Of a DNA stretch of 64,000 bases, positions 26,810 through 35,019 are shown one piece after another. A program made the translations under genes and the position numbers. The notes under the pieces are model-generated. The model did not search any database. It was not told the DNA's origin and was given only the letters and a program-made list of their open reading frames with translations. Position 1 is the stretch's first letter. The number at the start of each line of letters is the position of its first letter. The stretch lies in contig CAKTTC010000007.1 in assembly GCA_934613645.1 (NCBI GenBank), forward strand, positions 62,001 through 126,000, read 5' to 3'. Source of the stretch: an uncultured Opitutales bacterium (lineage in GTDB: Bacteria > Verrucomicrobiota > Verrucomicrobiia > Opitutales > Intestinicryptomonadaceae).

Positions 26810-28624
26810 ATGAAGAAGATTTTTTTGTGCGTTGTTGTGTCTGCTGCGTTTTTGGCGTCGGCGTTTGCCGACTTTGAAAGCGTCGAAGTCATAACCGCAA
26901 AAACCGACGGCAAAACGCAGGTTGCCAAAAAACGGCTTGAACGCCAACCCGACGGCGCGTTCAGGCTCGCAATTCCCGCGGCGGAACTCGCTTCGGGTAT
27001 CGCCACAATCGACATCGTGGGCGACTTCGCAAAAGCAGAGAAGGGCGAGGAGGGCTACTTCGTTCTGCCGCCCAATTCGATAGGCTCTTTCACGCAAGAC
27101 AACGGCAAAGTAGAGCAGCGCGAAATGGGGCTGCCGATTTTCGGAATGAAAAACCCGCGCTCTACGTTCGTGGCGATTGTCAAAGGGCTGCGCTTCGAGT
27201 TCTCGACAATCGTCGAAGCCGAAAACGGCAAATACACAATGTTTCCGCGCTTCCACATAGCCGACATAGTTTTCGCCCCGTATGAGGATTTGGTTGTCGA
27301 TTTCTACGAGCTAAAAGGCGGCGACGCCGACTACTGCGGAATGGCGCGCGCATACCGCAAATACCAGCTCGACCGCGGCGAAGTGCGCCCCATAAAAGAG
27401 CGCATCAAGACAAGCCCGAGCCTCAAATACACAGTGGAGTCGATTTTCGTCCGCTTTGCAAACGGCTCTAAAGAACGCGATACCAAGTTCTGGCTTCAAA
27501 CGGAGGAAAACCAGCCGAAATTTTCCACCTACATAACGTTCGCAAATTGCACAAAGAAAATGCGCCAATTCCACGCGATGGGTATGCGGAAAGTCGAAGT
27601 GTGCTTTGTGGGCTGGAACATAGAGGGCTTCGAGGGCAGGCTGCCCGACCTGTTCCCGCCCGACCCGCATTACGGCGGCGAGGCGGGCATGAAAGAGGCA
27701 ATCGAAGTCGGGCGCGGGCTGGGCTTCCAGATGACGAACCACGTCTGCAACACCATTTTCACGCGCCGCGCAAAACGCTTTTCGGAATACGCAATCGCCA
27801 AACGCGCCAACGGCACGCTGTTTCCCTACGCCATCAAAAGAATCCCCTGCGGCGAGGCGTTTATGCCATGCATTAAAGTAGTCTGCGAGCAATACGCCGA
27901 CGACGACTACAAAGGAATGCAAAAGCTCGGCTTCAAAACGGGCACGCACCACATCGACGTAACTTCCGCCATTATGCCCCATCCGTGCTTCGATCCCGCC
28001 CACCCGTGCACGCGCAAAGACACCGCCGAATACCAAAACAAAATCGGCGAAAAATGCCAAAAATACTTCGGCGGCTTTTCGTCGGAATCGGGCTACGACC
28101 ACGTTGCGCGCACGCTCGATTTCGCGATGTATACAACTCCGTTCTTCCACCACAAAGTTATGTGGAAAAAGTGGAAGAAAAAGCCGAACTTTATGCTCGA
28201 CAACCGCACAATCCCGCTTTGGCAGATTGTCTACCACGGCATAATTTTGAGCAATTCCGACTGGGACACAATCGACTTCTACCACCCCCTCAAAGACGAA
28301 TCAGACCCGCGCCTTAAAACCGCCGACACTCCCGACTTCAACCTCTGGCGCAGGCTCCAGTTCTGGGAATACGGCGGCAGACCCGTCTTCTACTGGCACA
28401 ACGCCCACTACGTTGACGAAATCAAAAAGATTTACGACCAATACCAAAAACTCTCCTTCCTCCAATACGAGTTTATGGAACGCCACGCCGAAATCGCCAA
28501 GGGCGTTTTCCTTACGTGCTATTCCGACGGCAGCGAGACTATTGCAAACTACACGAAAAAGCCGTTTATCTACAAGGGCTTTGAAGTGCCCGCGGAAGAC
28601 TTCGCGCTTGTCCCCAAAAAGTAG
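26810..28624 (+). CDS. Secreted protein, probable TIM-barrel glycosidase-like (DUF5696-like)
   Basis: 604 residues from the ATG at 26810, chosen because AGGAGGA lies 10 bases upstream and a clean signal peptide follows (MKKIFLCVVVSAAFLASAFA). The N-terminal third is beta-rich. The rest has a barrel-like pattern with short acidic/aromatic loops (KVEVCFVGWNIEGFEG; DLFPPDPHYGGEAGMKEAIE; KTGTHHIDVTSAIMPHPCFD; GGFSSESGYDHVA; SNSDWDTIDFYHP). By eye this resembles the DUF5696 group related to GH101-type enzymes; I cannot assign a substrate. Own terminator at 28657. Confidence 0.6.
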   Translation: MKKIFLCVVVSAAFLASAFADFESVEVITAKTDGKTQVAKKRLERQPDGAFRLAIPAAELASGIATIDIVGDFAKAEKGEEGYFVLPPNSIGSFTQDNGKVEQREMGLPIFGMKNPRSTFVAIVKGLRFEFSTIVEAENGKYTMFPRFHIADIVFAPYEDLVVDFYELKGGDADYCGMARAYRKYQLDRGEVRPIKERIKTSPSLKYTVESIFVRFANGSKERDTKFWLQTEENQPKFSTYITFANCTKKMRQFHAMGMRKVEVCFVGWNIEGFEGRLPDLFPPDPHYGGEAGMKEAIEVGRGLGFQMTNHVCNTIFTRRAKRFSEYAIAKRANGTLFPYAIKRIPCGEAFMPCIKVVCEQYADDDYKGMQKLGFKTGTHHIDVTSAIMPHPCFDPAHPCTRKDTAEYQNKIGEKCQKYFGGFSSESGYDHVARTLDFAMYTTPFFHHKVMWKKWKKKPNFMLDNRTIPLWQIVYHGIILSNSDWDTIDFYHPLKDESDPRLKTADTPDFNLWRRLQFWEYGGRPVFYWHNAHYVDEIKKIYDQYQKLSFLQYEFMERHAEIAKGVFLTCYSDGSETIANYTKKPFIYKGFEVPAEDFALVPKK

Positions 28625-28656
28625 GGCGGCAAAGCGCAGATTCGCGCTCGGCTTCG

Positions 28657-28687
28657 GGGCGTCCGCAAACGGACGCCCGTTTTGTTT
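28657..28687 (+). terminator. Intrinsic terminator
   Basis: A perfect 9-bp stem GGGCGTCCG/CGGACGCCC with loop CAAA, followed by TTTTGTTTT. Confidence 0.85.
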
Positions 28688-28736
28688 TCGCGCGCCCGAA
28701 AAGCCGCAAAACGCTTCGGCGTGCGCGAGAAAAAAA

Positions 28737-28764
28737 TTGACAAACCAAAACGCAAAACTAAGAT
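28737..28764 (+). promoter_or_regulatory. Sigma70-type promoter for pgi
   Basis: TTGACA (28737-28742), 16-bp spacer, TAAGAT (28759-28764). The expected start site near 28771 leaves a leader of about 26 bases. Confidence 0.65.
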
Positions 28765-28796
28765 ATTTTCCTTATAACAAAACAATCTCGATAATT

Positions 28797-30365
28797 ATGT
28801 CTTGGGAACGCTATAAGAAATACTACCTCGGTCTCGACGACCTCGGTTTCGGTCTTGATGTAAGCAGAGTCGATTTCGACGACGCTTTTTTAGCCTCTAT
28901 GGAAGGCAAAATGTCGGCAGCGTTTGCCGCCATGCAGAAGCTTGAAGGCGGCGCAATCGCCAATCCCGACGAAAACAGAATGGTCGGGCACTACTGGTTG
29001 CGCAACCCCTCAATCGCCCCCGACAAGGCTATAGCCGACGAAATTTCCGCGACAGTCGCCAAAATCAAGGCTTTCGCCGAAAAAATCCACAACGGCGAAA
29101 TCAAGGGCGCGGACGGCAAGTTTGAAAACGTTTTGTGCATCGGCATAGGCGGTTCGGCTCTCGGCCCGCAGTTCGTAAGCGAAGCCCTCGCAAGCCCCAA
29201 GACAGACAAGATGAAGATTTTCTTCCTCGACAACACCGACCCCGACGGCTACGACGTTGTTTTCGACAAGCTCGAAGGCAAACTCGGCAAAACGCTCGCG
29301 GTTGTTACGTCGAAGTCGGGCGGCACTCCCGAGCCTCGCAACGGCATGATGGAGGCTATCGCACGCTGGGAAAAAGCGGGCTTGGACTTTGCAAAGCATG
29401 CAGTCGTAACAACGGGCAACGGAAGCAAGCTGTTTAATTTCGCAAAAGAAAAAGGCTATCTGGAATTCTTCCCGATGTGGGACTGGGTCGGCGGCAGAAC
29501 AAGCGAATTCGCCGCGGTAGGGCTTCTCCCCGCAGCCTTGCAGGGAATCGACATCGACGATATGCTCGCGGGCGCGGCCGCCATGGACGCGGCAACGCGC
29601 GTTCCCCAAACGCTCAAAAACCCCGCCGCCTTGTTGGCGTTGATGTGGTTTAAGTGCACGGGCGGAAAGGGGCTGAAGGACATGGTAATTCTCCCCTACA
29701 AAGACCGCCTGTTGCTGCTTTCGCGCTATTTGCAGCAGCTGATTATGGAGTCGTTGGGCAAGGAGCTTGACCTCGACGGCAACAAAGTGGAGCAGGGCGT
29801 TTCCGTCTACGGAAACAAGGGCTCTACCGACCAGCACGCATACGTCCAGCAGCTGCGCGACGGCATAAACAATTTCTTCGTAACGTTCATCGAAGTTCTT
29901 TCCGACAGAAAGGGCGCAAGCCCCGAAGTAGCCGAGGGCGAAACCGCCGGCGACTACCTCCAAGCGTTCCTCTTGGGCACGCGCGAAGCCCTCTCGGCAA
30001 AGAACCGCGAAAGCGTTACAATTACAGTGAAAGACTGCTCTCCCGCAACAATCGGCAAGCTCATCGCCCTCTACGACAGAACTGTCGGGCTGTATGCAAG
30101 CCTCATCAACATCAACGCCTACCACCAGCCCGGCGTTGAAGCGGGCAAAAAGGCCGCGGGCAGGATTCTGCAAATCAAGGCGCAAATCCTCAAGGCTCTC
30201 GATTCGGGCAAGGCAATGTCGGCCGACGAGCTTGCCGCGGAAATAAAGCTTGAAAACGAGCAGGAAATAATTTTTAAACTACTCTCACACCTCGAATGCA
30301 ATCCGCAGTGGAAAGTGTCCTCCGACGGCTGCGGGTTCGACAGGAAATTTAGAAAAGTAAAATAA
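28797..30365 (+). CDS. pgi: Glucose-6-phosphate isomerase
   Basis: Interconverts glucose-6-P and fructose-6-P. 522 residues. Sugar-isomerase (SIS) folds with GIGGSALGPQFVSEALA, the phosphate-binding VTSKSGGTPEPRNGM, FPMWDWVGGRTSEFAAVGLL and the C-terminal EQGVSVYGNKGSTDQHAYVQ that holds catalytic Glu/His. Start 28797 follows the promoter at 28737; the open frame further upstream crosses the terminator of the previous gene and is not coding. A coiled-coil protein gene follows after 6 bases. Confidence 0.95.
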   Translation: MSWERYKKYYLGLDDLGFGLDVSRVDFDDAFLASMEGKMSAAFAAMQKLEGGAIANPDENRMVGHYWLRNPSIAPDKAIADEISATVAKIKAFAEKIHNGEIKGADGKFENVLCIGIGGSALGPQFVSEALASPKTDKMKIFFLDNTDPDGYDVVFDKLEGKLGKTLAVVTSKSGGTPEPRNGMMEAIARWEKAGLDFAKHAVVTTGNGSKLFNFAKEKGYLEFFPMWDWVGGRTSEFAAVGLLPAALQGIDIDDMLAGAAAMDAATRVPQTLKNPAALLALMWFKCTGGKGLKDMVILPYKDRLLLLSRYLQQLIMESLGKELDLDGNKVEQGVSVYGNKGSTDQHAYVQQLRDGINNFFVTFIEVLSDRKGASPEVAEGETAGDYLQAFLLGTREALSAKNRESVTITVKDCSPATIGKLIALYDRTVGLYASLININAYHQPGVEAGKKAAGRILQIKAQILKALDSGKAMSADELAAEIKLENEQEIIFKLLSHLECNPQWKVSSDGCGFDRKFRKVK

Positions 30366-30371
30366 TAAAAT

Positions 30372-31277
30372 ATGAAAATGTTATCCCCCATCTTAAAGCT
30401 GGTCGCGTTGTTGGCGGCGGCGTTCTGTGTCTACGCTTGGTTCGACGTTCGCGGCAAAATAAGCGACGCCGAAGCGCAAATGGAGCAAATCAAGGGCGAA
30501 ACCCTCGCCGAAAAATCCGTTAGCGCGGCAAACATCGACAAGGAGAACAAGCAGCGCAAGGTGAAAATCGCCGCGTTCGAAAAACGCGTCGCCGCCCTGC
30601 AGAAGGACATCAACAGCGTAAACTCGGAGCTTGAATCGGAACGCGCCAAAAACGTTTCCGCCAACAGCGACATCGTAAAGGGCAACGCGGAAATCCGCTC
30701 TTTGAAGAGCAAGCTTTCCAAGGCCAACCGCTCCATTGACGACCGCGACGCCACGATTGAATCGCTGAAAAAGGAAATTCTCGCCTCGAAGGAGCTTTTG
30801 GCAAAGCAGGACGACACCGACTCTCTCAAGGCAAAAATCGCCGAGCTTGAACGCACTGTCGAAGACCAAAAGCAGGAGCTTGACAAGGCGAACAAGAAGG
30901 CAAAGCTTGCCGAGATGTCGGAAGTTGTGGAGGTTGTCGAAACCGACGCAAACGGCAACAAGGTAAAGAGGAAGATTGTCAGAACCCCCTACGTCCCCTC
31001 GGGCGACATCGCCACTGTCTTGACGTTCGACAACGCCAACTTCATTCTTGTCATCAACAAGGGCAAGGAAAACGGCATCGAGCAAGGGCAGGTTATTCAG
31101 CTCAAAAAGAACGGCGTTGTCATTGCAACGGCTTTCGTCCAAAACGTGAAGGAAAACATTTCCTCCCTCTTTGTCGACAAGGACTCCGTTATGCCCGAAT
31201 ACATAAAGGCGGACGCCCAGTTCGAACTTTCCGCCCCCGCTCAGGCCGCGGAAGCCCCCAAGCAGGAGCAGGAATAA
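30372..31277 (+). CDS. Membrane-anchored coiled-coil protein
   Basis: 301 residues. One hydrophobic segment (LKLVALLAAAFCVYAWF, residues 8-24), a long charged coiled coil (25-180), then a compact beta-rich segment (DIATVLTFDNANFILVINKG; QVIQLKKNGVVIATAFVQNV) that looks like a small OB/SH3-type barrel, and an Ala/Pro/Glu tail. The same layout (one TM, coiled coil, small C-terminal domain) occurs in the protein at 5312-6811. Function unknown. Cotranscribed with pgi by spacing and followed 7 bases later by a small lipoprotein gene; an envelope role is likely (inference). Confidence 0.75.
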   Translation: MKMLSPILKLVALLAAAFCVYAWFDVRGKISDAEAQMEQIKGETLAEKSVSAANIDKENKQRKVKIAAFEKRVAALQKDINSVNSELESERAKNVSANSDIVKGNAEIRSLKSKLSKANRSIDDRDATIESLKKEILASKELLAKQDDTDSLKAKIAELERTVEDQKQELDKANKKAKLAEMSEVVEVVETDANGNKVKRKIVRTPYVPSGDIATVLTFDNANFILVINKGKENGIEQGQVIQLKKNGVVIATAFVQNVKENISSLFVDKDSVMPEYIKADAQFELSAPAQAAEAPKQEQE

Positions 31278-31284
31278 CACGTCT

Positions 31285-31467
31285 ATGAAATACGTTCCTC
31301 TGGCATTATTGGTATTTTTGGGCGTATTGTGCGGCGCGTGTTCGTCGGACTCGCACAAAAGGTTGCCGTCGCGCCAGACGGACGGCGGCGACTTGCCGTG
31401 GGCGCGCCCCTCCGACTGGGAAGGCGGCCTCCCCGGCATGAACAACAACTCGGGTCGCCGCTTCTAA
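31285..31467 (+). CDS. Small lipoprotein with PWxRPxxWEGG motif
   Basis: 60 residues. Lipobox LCGAC with Cys19, then a 41-residue mature chain ending in LPWARPSDWEGGLPGM and a basic tail. Comparable tiny lipoproteins with a P-W-x-R/T-P-x-x-W-E-G core seem familiar from Opitutae-type genomes, from memory. The mature part is too short for an enzyme; an interaction peptide in the envelope is the simplest idea. Last gene of the pgi operon. Confidence 0.65.
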   Translation: MKYVPLALLVFLGVLCGACSSDSHKRLPSRQTDGGDLPWARPSDWEGGLPGMNNNSGRRF

Positions 31468-32100
31468 CAAGGGGCGAAGCCCCTTGACCTGAGCGTTCGT
31501 AGAACGCTCACTGTATAATACGGCAGTGCTTACCGCACTGCCTTTTCTGTTTATATGCGCATTGGCTTTTTTATAATTCCTAAAGTGGCGTTTTTTATAT
31601 GTTGGGAAGCGGCGCGGATTGGCTTTGCCAATGCCGCTTTGTCGTTGAGTTAAAGTTGTATTTCTTCAATAAGTGAACAAAGGCGAATTGCCTGCGGCAA
31701 TCGCCGCCACTTTCGAAAAGGTAAAAAATGCACCGGCGCGGATTGGCTTTGCCAATATCCGCTTTAACAAACGCCTACATTAGAACGCTCACTGTATAAT
31801 TCGGCGCGGTTGAACACCGCGCCTTTTCTGTTTATATGCGCATTGCTTACGCAATGGCTTGATTATTCTAATCACAAACTTTAATCAATCCGCAAAGGCG
31901 AATTGCCTGCGGCAATCGCCGCCACTTTAGGAAAGGTAAAAAAACTTTAACCAGAAGACAAAGCGGAATTGAATGAAATTCAATCCGCGTTTTTTATATG
32001 TTGTGAAGTGGCGCAAATTGGCTGAAGCCAATGTTGCTTTACTTTAATCAATAATCAAAGGCGAACGGGCTTTGCCCGCCGCCGCCACTTTAGGAATTAT
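31468..32100. repeat. Intergenic palindrome block
   Basis: No gene. Contains AAGGGGC/GCCCCTT, GAGCGTTC/GAACGCTC, then hairpins with a fixed tail (CCTTTTCTGTTTATAT) but different stems: GGCAGTG/CACTGCC near 31525 and GGCGCGGT/ACCGCGCC near 31803. At least six members of the GCGGAATTGGC/GGCGAATTGCC-type family follow at about 31610, 31683, 31736, 31903, 31963 and 32058. Two related halves are arranged in tandem, and the second half matches 14965-15087. Confidence 0.8.
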
Positions 32101-32476
32101 AAAAAGCGCGAGGCTCGAGGCAGGACATTAAACTTTAGCGCGCTTCTATCGTCGCTATGCTCTTGGCTTCGCCAATTCAAGGTGGGATAGTGCTTGAGCA
32201 CAGACCACCCGAACAAACCAAATTCAAGCGAAGCGCGAATGAGCGTTGCGAAGCAACGACCCCGAGCGAAGCGAGTGGGCGAATACAAGCCGAAGGCGCG
32301 TATAGATGCGTTTGAAAAACGCACCCGAAGGGCACGCAGCGGTGTGTCAAACGGTTTGCGAATGCAAACGCGAGTCAATGATGCCCGAGAGCGTTTGCTT
32401 ATGAAAATTTTTTTATTTCATTTTTCTCTTAATAAAAAATTTTCATTTTCATAAGCAAACGCGCCCTCACGCTTTT
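32101..32476. repeat. Structured palindromic element, copy B
   Basis: Outer arms AAAAGCGCGAGG (32102-32113) and CCTCACGCTTTT (32465-32476) pair with one mismatch. Junction sequences CTCGAGGCAGGA and ATGATGCCCGAG match copy A. Arm 2 starts with GCGTTTGCTT as in copy A but continues ATGAAAATTTTTT, paired with AAAAAATTTTCAT...ATAAGCAAACGC. Arm 1 is longer (about 280 bases) with smaller hairpins inside. The right arm overlaps the last codons of queH. Confidence 0.75.
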
Positions 32477-33048
32477 GAAAAGTTAAAAAATTCGCAGCCA
32501 CAGTAAATCTGATTGTAGAAGTTGTGCTGCTTGATGAGGTCGTTGCGGCGTTGCTGTAGACCGTGCTTGCGCCAGTTTTGCGCCCAAAACTTTACGCCTG
32601 TTAGCTGCTCGGCGGCGAATCCTGCCTTGTCGATTTGCGTGATGTCCTTCCAGCGGGAAGAGGCGAGAGTGGTGGCAAACATTTTGAAGCCGTGGGCTTG
32701 GGCGTGCTCGGCAGTTTTGAGTAGACGTATGTCGAAACAACGCTGGCAGCGCGCGCCGCGTTCGGGCTCGTGCTCAAGCCCTGCTATTTTGGCGCGCCAG
32801 TCGGCGTGGTCGTAGTCGGCGTCTACCTGCGTAAGCCCGTTAAGGTCGGCAAAGCGGGCGCATTCCGACTTGCGCTTTAGATATTCGGCTTCGGGAAAAA
32901 TGTTCGGGTTGAAATAAAAGAGGGTGGGGGTTATTTCGAATTGGAGTAAAAGCTCCACAATGGCGCAGGCGCAGGGTGCGCAACAGCAGTGTAGTAGAAG
33001 CCTATCGTCATCGACGGGCGGGGTGAAATCCGATTTCTTGTAGGGCAT
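32467..33048 (-). CDS. queH: Epoxyqueuosine reductase QueH
   Basis: Last step of queuosine synthesis in tRNA (epoxyqueuosine to queuosine), the non-B12 alternative to QueG. 193 residues. The CxxC-rich motifs are present: LLLHCCCAPCACAI near the N-terminus, RCQRCFDIRL in the middle and YNQIYCGCEF at the C-terminus, for Fe-S and metal binding. I start at 33048 (MPYKKSDF), the family length; in-frame ATGs at 33123 and 33219 add an unconserved Phe-rich leader. The final Lys-Ala-stop is encoded by the right arm of palindromic element B. Confidence 0.9.
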   Translation of the reverse strand: MPYKKSDFTPPVDDDRLLLHCCCAPCACAIVELLLQFEITPTLFYFNPNIFPEAEYLKRKSECARFADLNGLTQVDADYDHADWRAKIAGLEHEPERGARCQRCFDIRLLKTAEHAQAHGFKMFATTLASSRWKDITQIDKAGFAAEQLTGVKFWAQNWRKHGLQQRRNDLIKQHNFYNQIYCGCEFFNFSKA

Positions 33049-33154
33049 ATCTTGGGGAAATATTGCGCGGGTGCGGGCGGCGGTCAAAGAAAAAATCGGG
33101 AAAAAGTCAAAAAAAATCGTCATTTTGGGGGAGGTTTTTGGAGTGAAAAAAAGC

Positions 33155-33183
33155 TTTACAAAAAAGTTTTGATGCGCTTGAAT
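33155..33183 (+). promoter_or_regulatory. Candidate promoter for acpP
   Basis: TTTACA (33155-33160), 17-bp spacer, TTGAAT (33178-33183). A ribosome binding site AGGGA precedes the acpP ATG by 7 bases. Confidence 0.35.
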
Positions 33184-33234
33184 TGCGCACATAGTTCTAT
33201 TGAATAAAACAATGTTCAAACATAGGGAATAAAT

Positions 33235-33486
33235 ATGTCAGATATCGAACAAAAAGTAAAAGAAATCATAGTCAAACAGCTCGGCGTTAACGAAGAGCAA
33301 ATCACCCCCGAAGCCAGCTTCATTGATGACCTCGGTGCAGATTCGCTTGATTCGGTCGAATTGATTATGGCTTTGGAGGAAGAATTCAAGGATCAGATGG
33401 GCGGAGCGGAAATTCCCGAATCTGACGCCGAAAAGCTCACAACAGTGGGAGCGGTTATCGACTACATCAAGTCGAAAGTCGCTTAA
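33235..33486 (+). CDS. acpP: Acyl carrier protein
   Basis: Carries growing acyl chains in fatty acid synthesis. 83 residues, acidic, four-helix pattern. The phosphopantetheine Ser is in DDLGADSLDSVEL. The C-terminal ESDAEKLTTVGAVIDYIKS is typical. fabF follows, as in many bacteria, with a terminator-like hairpin between. Confidence 0.97.
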   Translation: MSDIEQKVKEIIVKQLGVNEEQITPEASFIDDLGADSLDSVELIMALEEEFKDQMGGAEIPESDAEKLTTVGAVIDYIKSKVA

Positions 33487-33511
33487 TTCTTTTTTCAGCG
33501 AATTTCTTTCC

Positions 33512-33555
33512 GACCCGCTTTTCATCTTCGGGATTTAAAGTCGGGTCTTTTTTTT
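33512..33555 (+). terminator. Terminator or partial attenuator between acpP and fabF
   Basis: GACCCG (33512-33517) pairs with CGGGTC (33542-33547) across a long loop, followed by TTTTTTTT. It would make acpP more abundant than fabF if leaky. Confidence 0.6.
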
Positions 33556-33582
33556 AATAAAAAACAAAACAGGAAGTTTTTT

Positions 33583-34827
33583 ATGAGAGAACGCATAGTT
33601 ATAACCGGAATAGGCGTTGTTTCGCCCTTCGGCGACGGCGTGAAGCCGTTTTGGGACGCGCTTAAGGCGGGTAAAAACGGGGTGTCGAAAGTGTCGCTGT
33701 TCGACGCGTCGGAACTGAATTGCCAGATAGCCGCCGAGTGCAAGGATTTCAACCCCGAAAACTATATGGACGCCAAAGAGGCAAAGCGCAGCGACCGCTA
33801 TACGCATTTTGCCGTTGCCGCCGCAAAGCTTGCAATGAAAGATTCGGGCTTGGTTGTTGGCGAAAACCTCAATCCCGACCGCTTCGGCGTGCTGATTGGT
33901 TCGGCTGTCGGCGGAATGAACACAATAGAAACGCAGTCGAGGGCGTTTGTTGAGCGCGGCCCCCGCAGAGTTTCGCCGTTTATGATTCCCAATTTGCTGG
34001 CAAATATGTCCTCGGGCGTGGTTGCAATAGACTTGGGTGCGCGCGGGGTGAATTTCAGCGTTGTAAGCGCGTGCGCCACCGGCACGCATTCTATTGGAGA
34101 AGCTTTCCTGCACCTGCAGCTCGGGCGCGAAGACGTTATACTTGCGGGCGGAAGCGAGGCGGCAATTACGCCATTGAGCTTTGCGGGCTTCTGCGCAATG
34201 AAGGCTATGGCCACGAATTTCAACGACGACCCCGCCCACGCTTCGCGTCCGTTCGACGCCGACCGCTGCGGGTTCGTTATGGGCGAGGGCGCGGGCATTA
34301 TCGCGCTTGAACGCTACGACCACGCAGTCGCGCGCGGTGCGCACATCTACTGCGAGCTTTGCGGCTACGGCGCAACCTGCGACGCCTACCACATCACAAG
34401 CCCCGACTCCGAGGGCAAAGGGTTGTCGTCGTGCTTGGAGCGCACGCTTGCCGATGCGGGCGTGTCGGTTGACGAGGTTGACTACATCAACGCGCACGGA
34501 ACATCCACCCACTACAACGACCCGTTTGAAACGGCGGCAATCCGCAAGGTTTTCGGCGCGGCGGCAGACAAGCTCATGGTAAGCTCCACAAAGAGTATGA
34601 CGGGGCATATGCTGGGCGCGGCGGGCGCAATAGAGGCGGCCGTTTGCGCAAAGACAATCGAAGAGGGCGTTGTAGCTCCCACGATAAACTACGAACACCC
34701 CGACCCCGAATGCGACTTGGACTACGTTCCCAATACCGCGCGCGAGGCGGACGTGAACGTTGCCGTCAGCACGAACTTGGGCTTCGGCGGACAAAACGGC
34801 GCGCTGCTTTTCAAAAAGGTGAAGTAG
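33583..34827 (+). CDS. fabF: 3-oxoacyl-ACP synthase II
   Basis: Condenses malonyl-ACP with acyl-ACP in chain elongation. 414 residues, thiolase fold. The Cys-His-His triad is visible: Cys in VVSACATGTHSIGEAF, His in INAHGTSTHYND and His in KSMTGHMLGAAGAIEA. The C-terminal LGFGGQNGALLFKK is typical. A perfect terminator follows at 34866. Confidence 0.97.
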   Translation: MRERIVITGIGVVSPFGDGVKPFWDALKAGKNGVSKVSLFDASELNCQIAAECKDFNPENYMDAKEAKRSDRYTHFAVAAAKLAMKDSGLVVGENLNPDRFGVLIGSAVGGMNTIETQSRAFVERGPRRVSPFMIPNLLANMSSGVVAIDLGARGVNFSVVSACATGTHSIGEAFLHLQLGREDVILAGGSEAAITPLSFAGFCAMKAMATNFNDDPAHASRPFDADRCGFVMGEGAGIIALERYDHAVARGAHIYCELCGYGATCDAYHITSPDSEGKGLSSCLERTLADAGVSVDEVDYINAHGTSTHYNDPFETAAIRKVFGAAADKLMVSSTKSMTGHMLGAAGAIEAAVCAKTIEEGVVAPTINYEHPDPECDLDYVPNTAREADVNVAVSTNLGFGGQNGALLFKKVK

Positions 34828-34865
34828 TTTCGCCTTGGGAAATTCGCCTTTGAAAATCTTACAAG

Positions 34866-34893
34866 CCCGACGCAGTTTTGCGTCGGGTTTTTT
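34866..34893 (+). terminator. Intrinsic terminator of fabF
   Basis: 9-bp perfect stem CCCGACGCA/TGCGTCGGG, loop GTTT, followed by TTTTTT. Confidence 0.9.
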
Positions 34894-34980
34894 GTTTTCG
34901 CCTCCGTTTCGGGCGCGCGCTGCTTCCCCGTGCCTGCCCCTAAAACGAGCGCGGGCGGCTCGGTTTTCGGCAAAATTGCA

Positions 34981-35008
34981 TTGACAGCGTTTTCGGGGCG
35001 AATAACAT
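34981..35008 (+). promoter_or_regulatory. Strong sigma70 promoter, very short leader
   Basis: TTGACA (34981-34986), 16-bp spacer, TAACAT (35003-35008). The ATG is at 35020, so the mRNA leader would be only about 5 bases. Confidence 0.7.
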
Positions 35009-35019
35009 TTTCTCCACCT

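Noticed and set aside
32194..32454. 86-codon frame inside palindromic element B
   Set aside because: It reads through hairpin arms and has no protein-like composition; the sequence is explained by structure.
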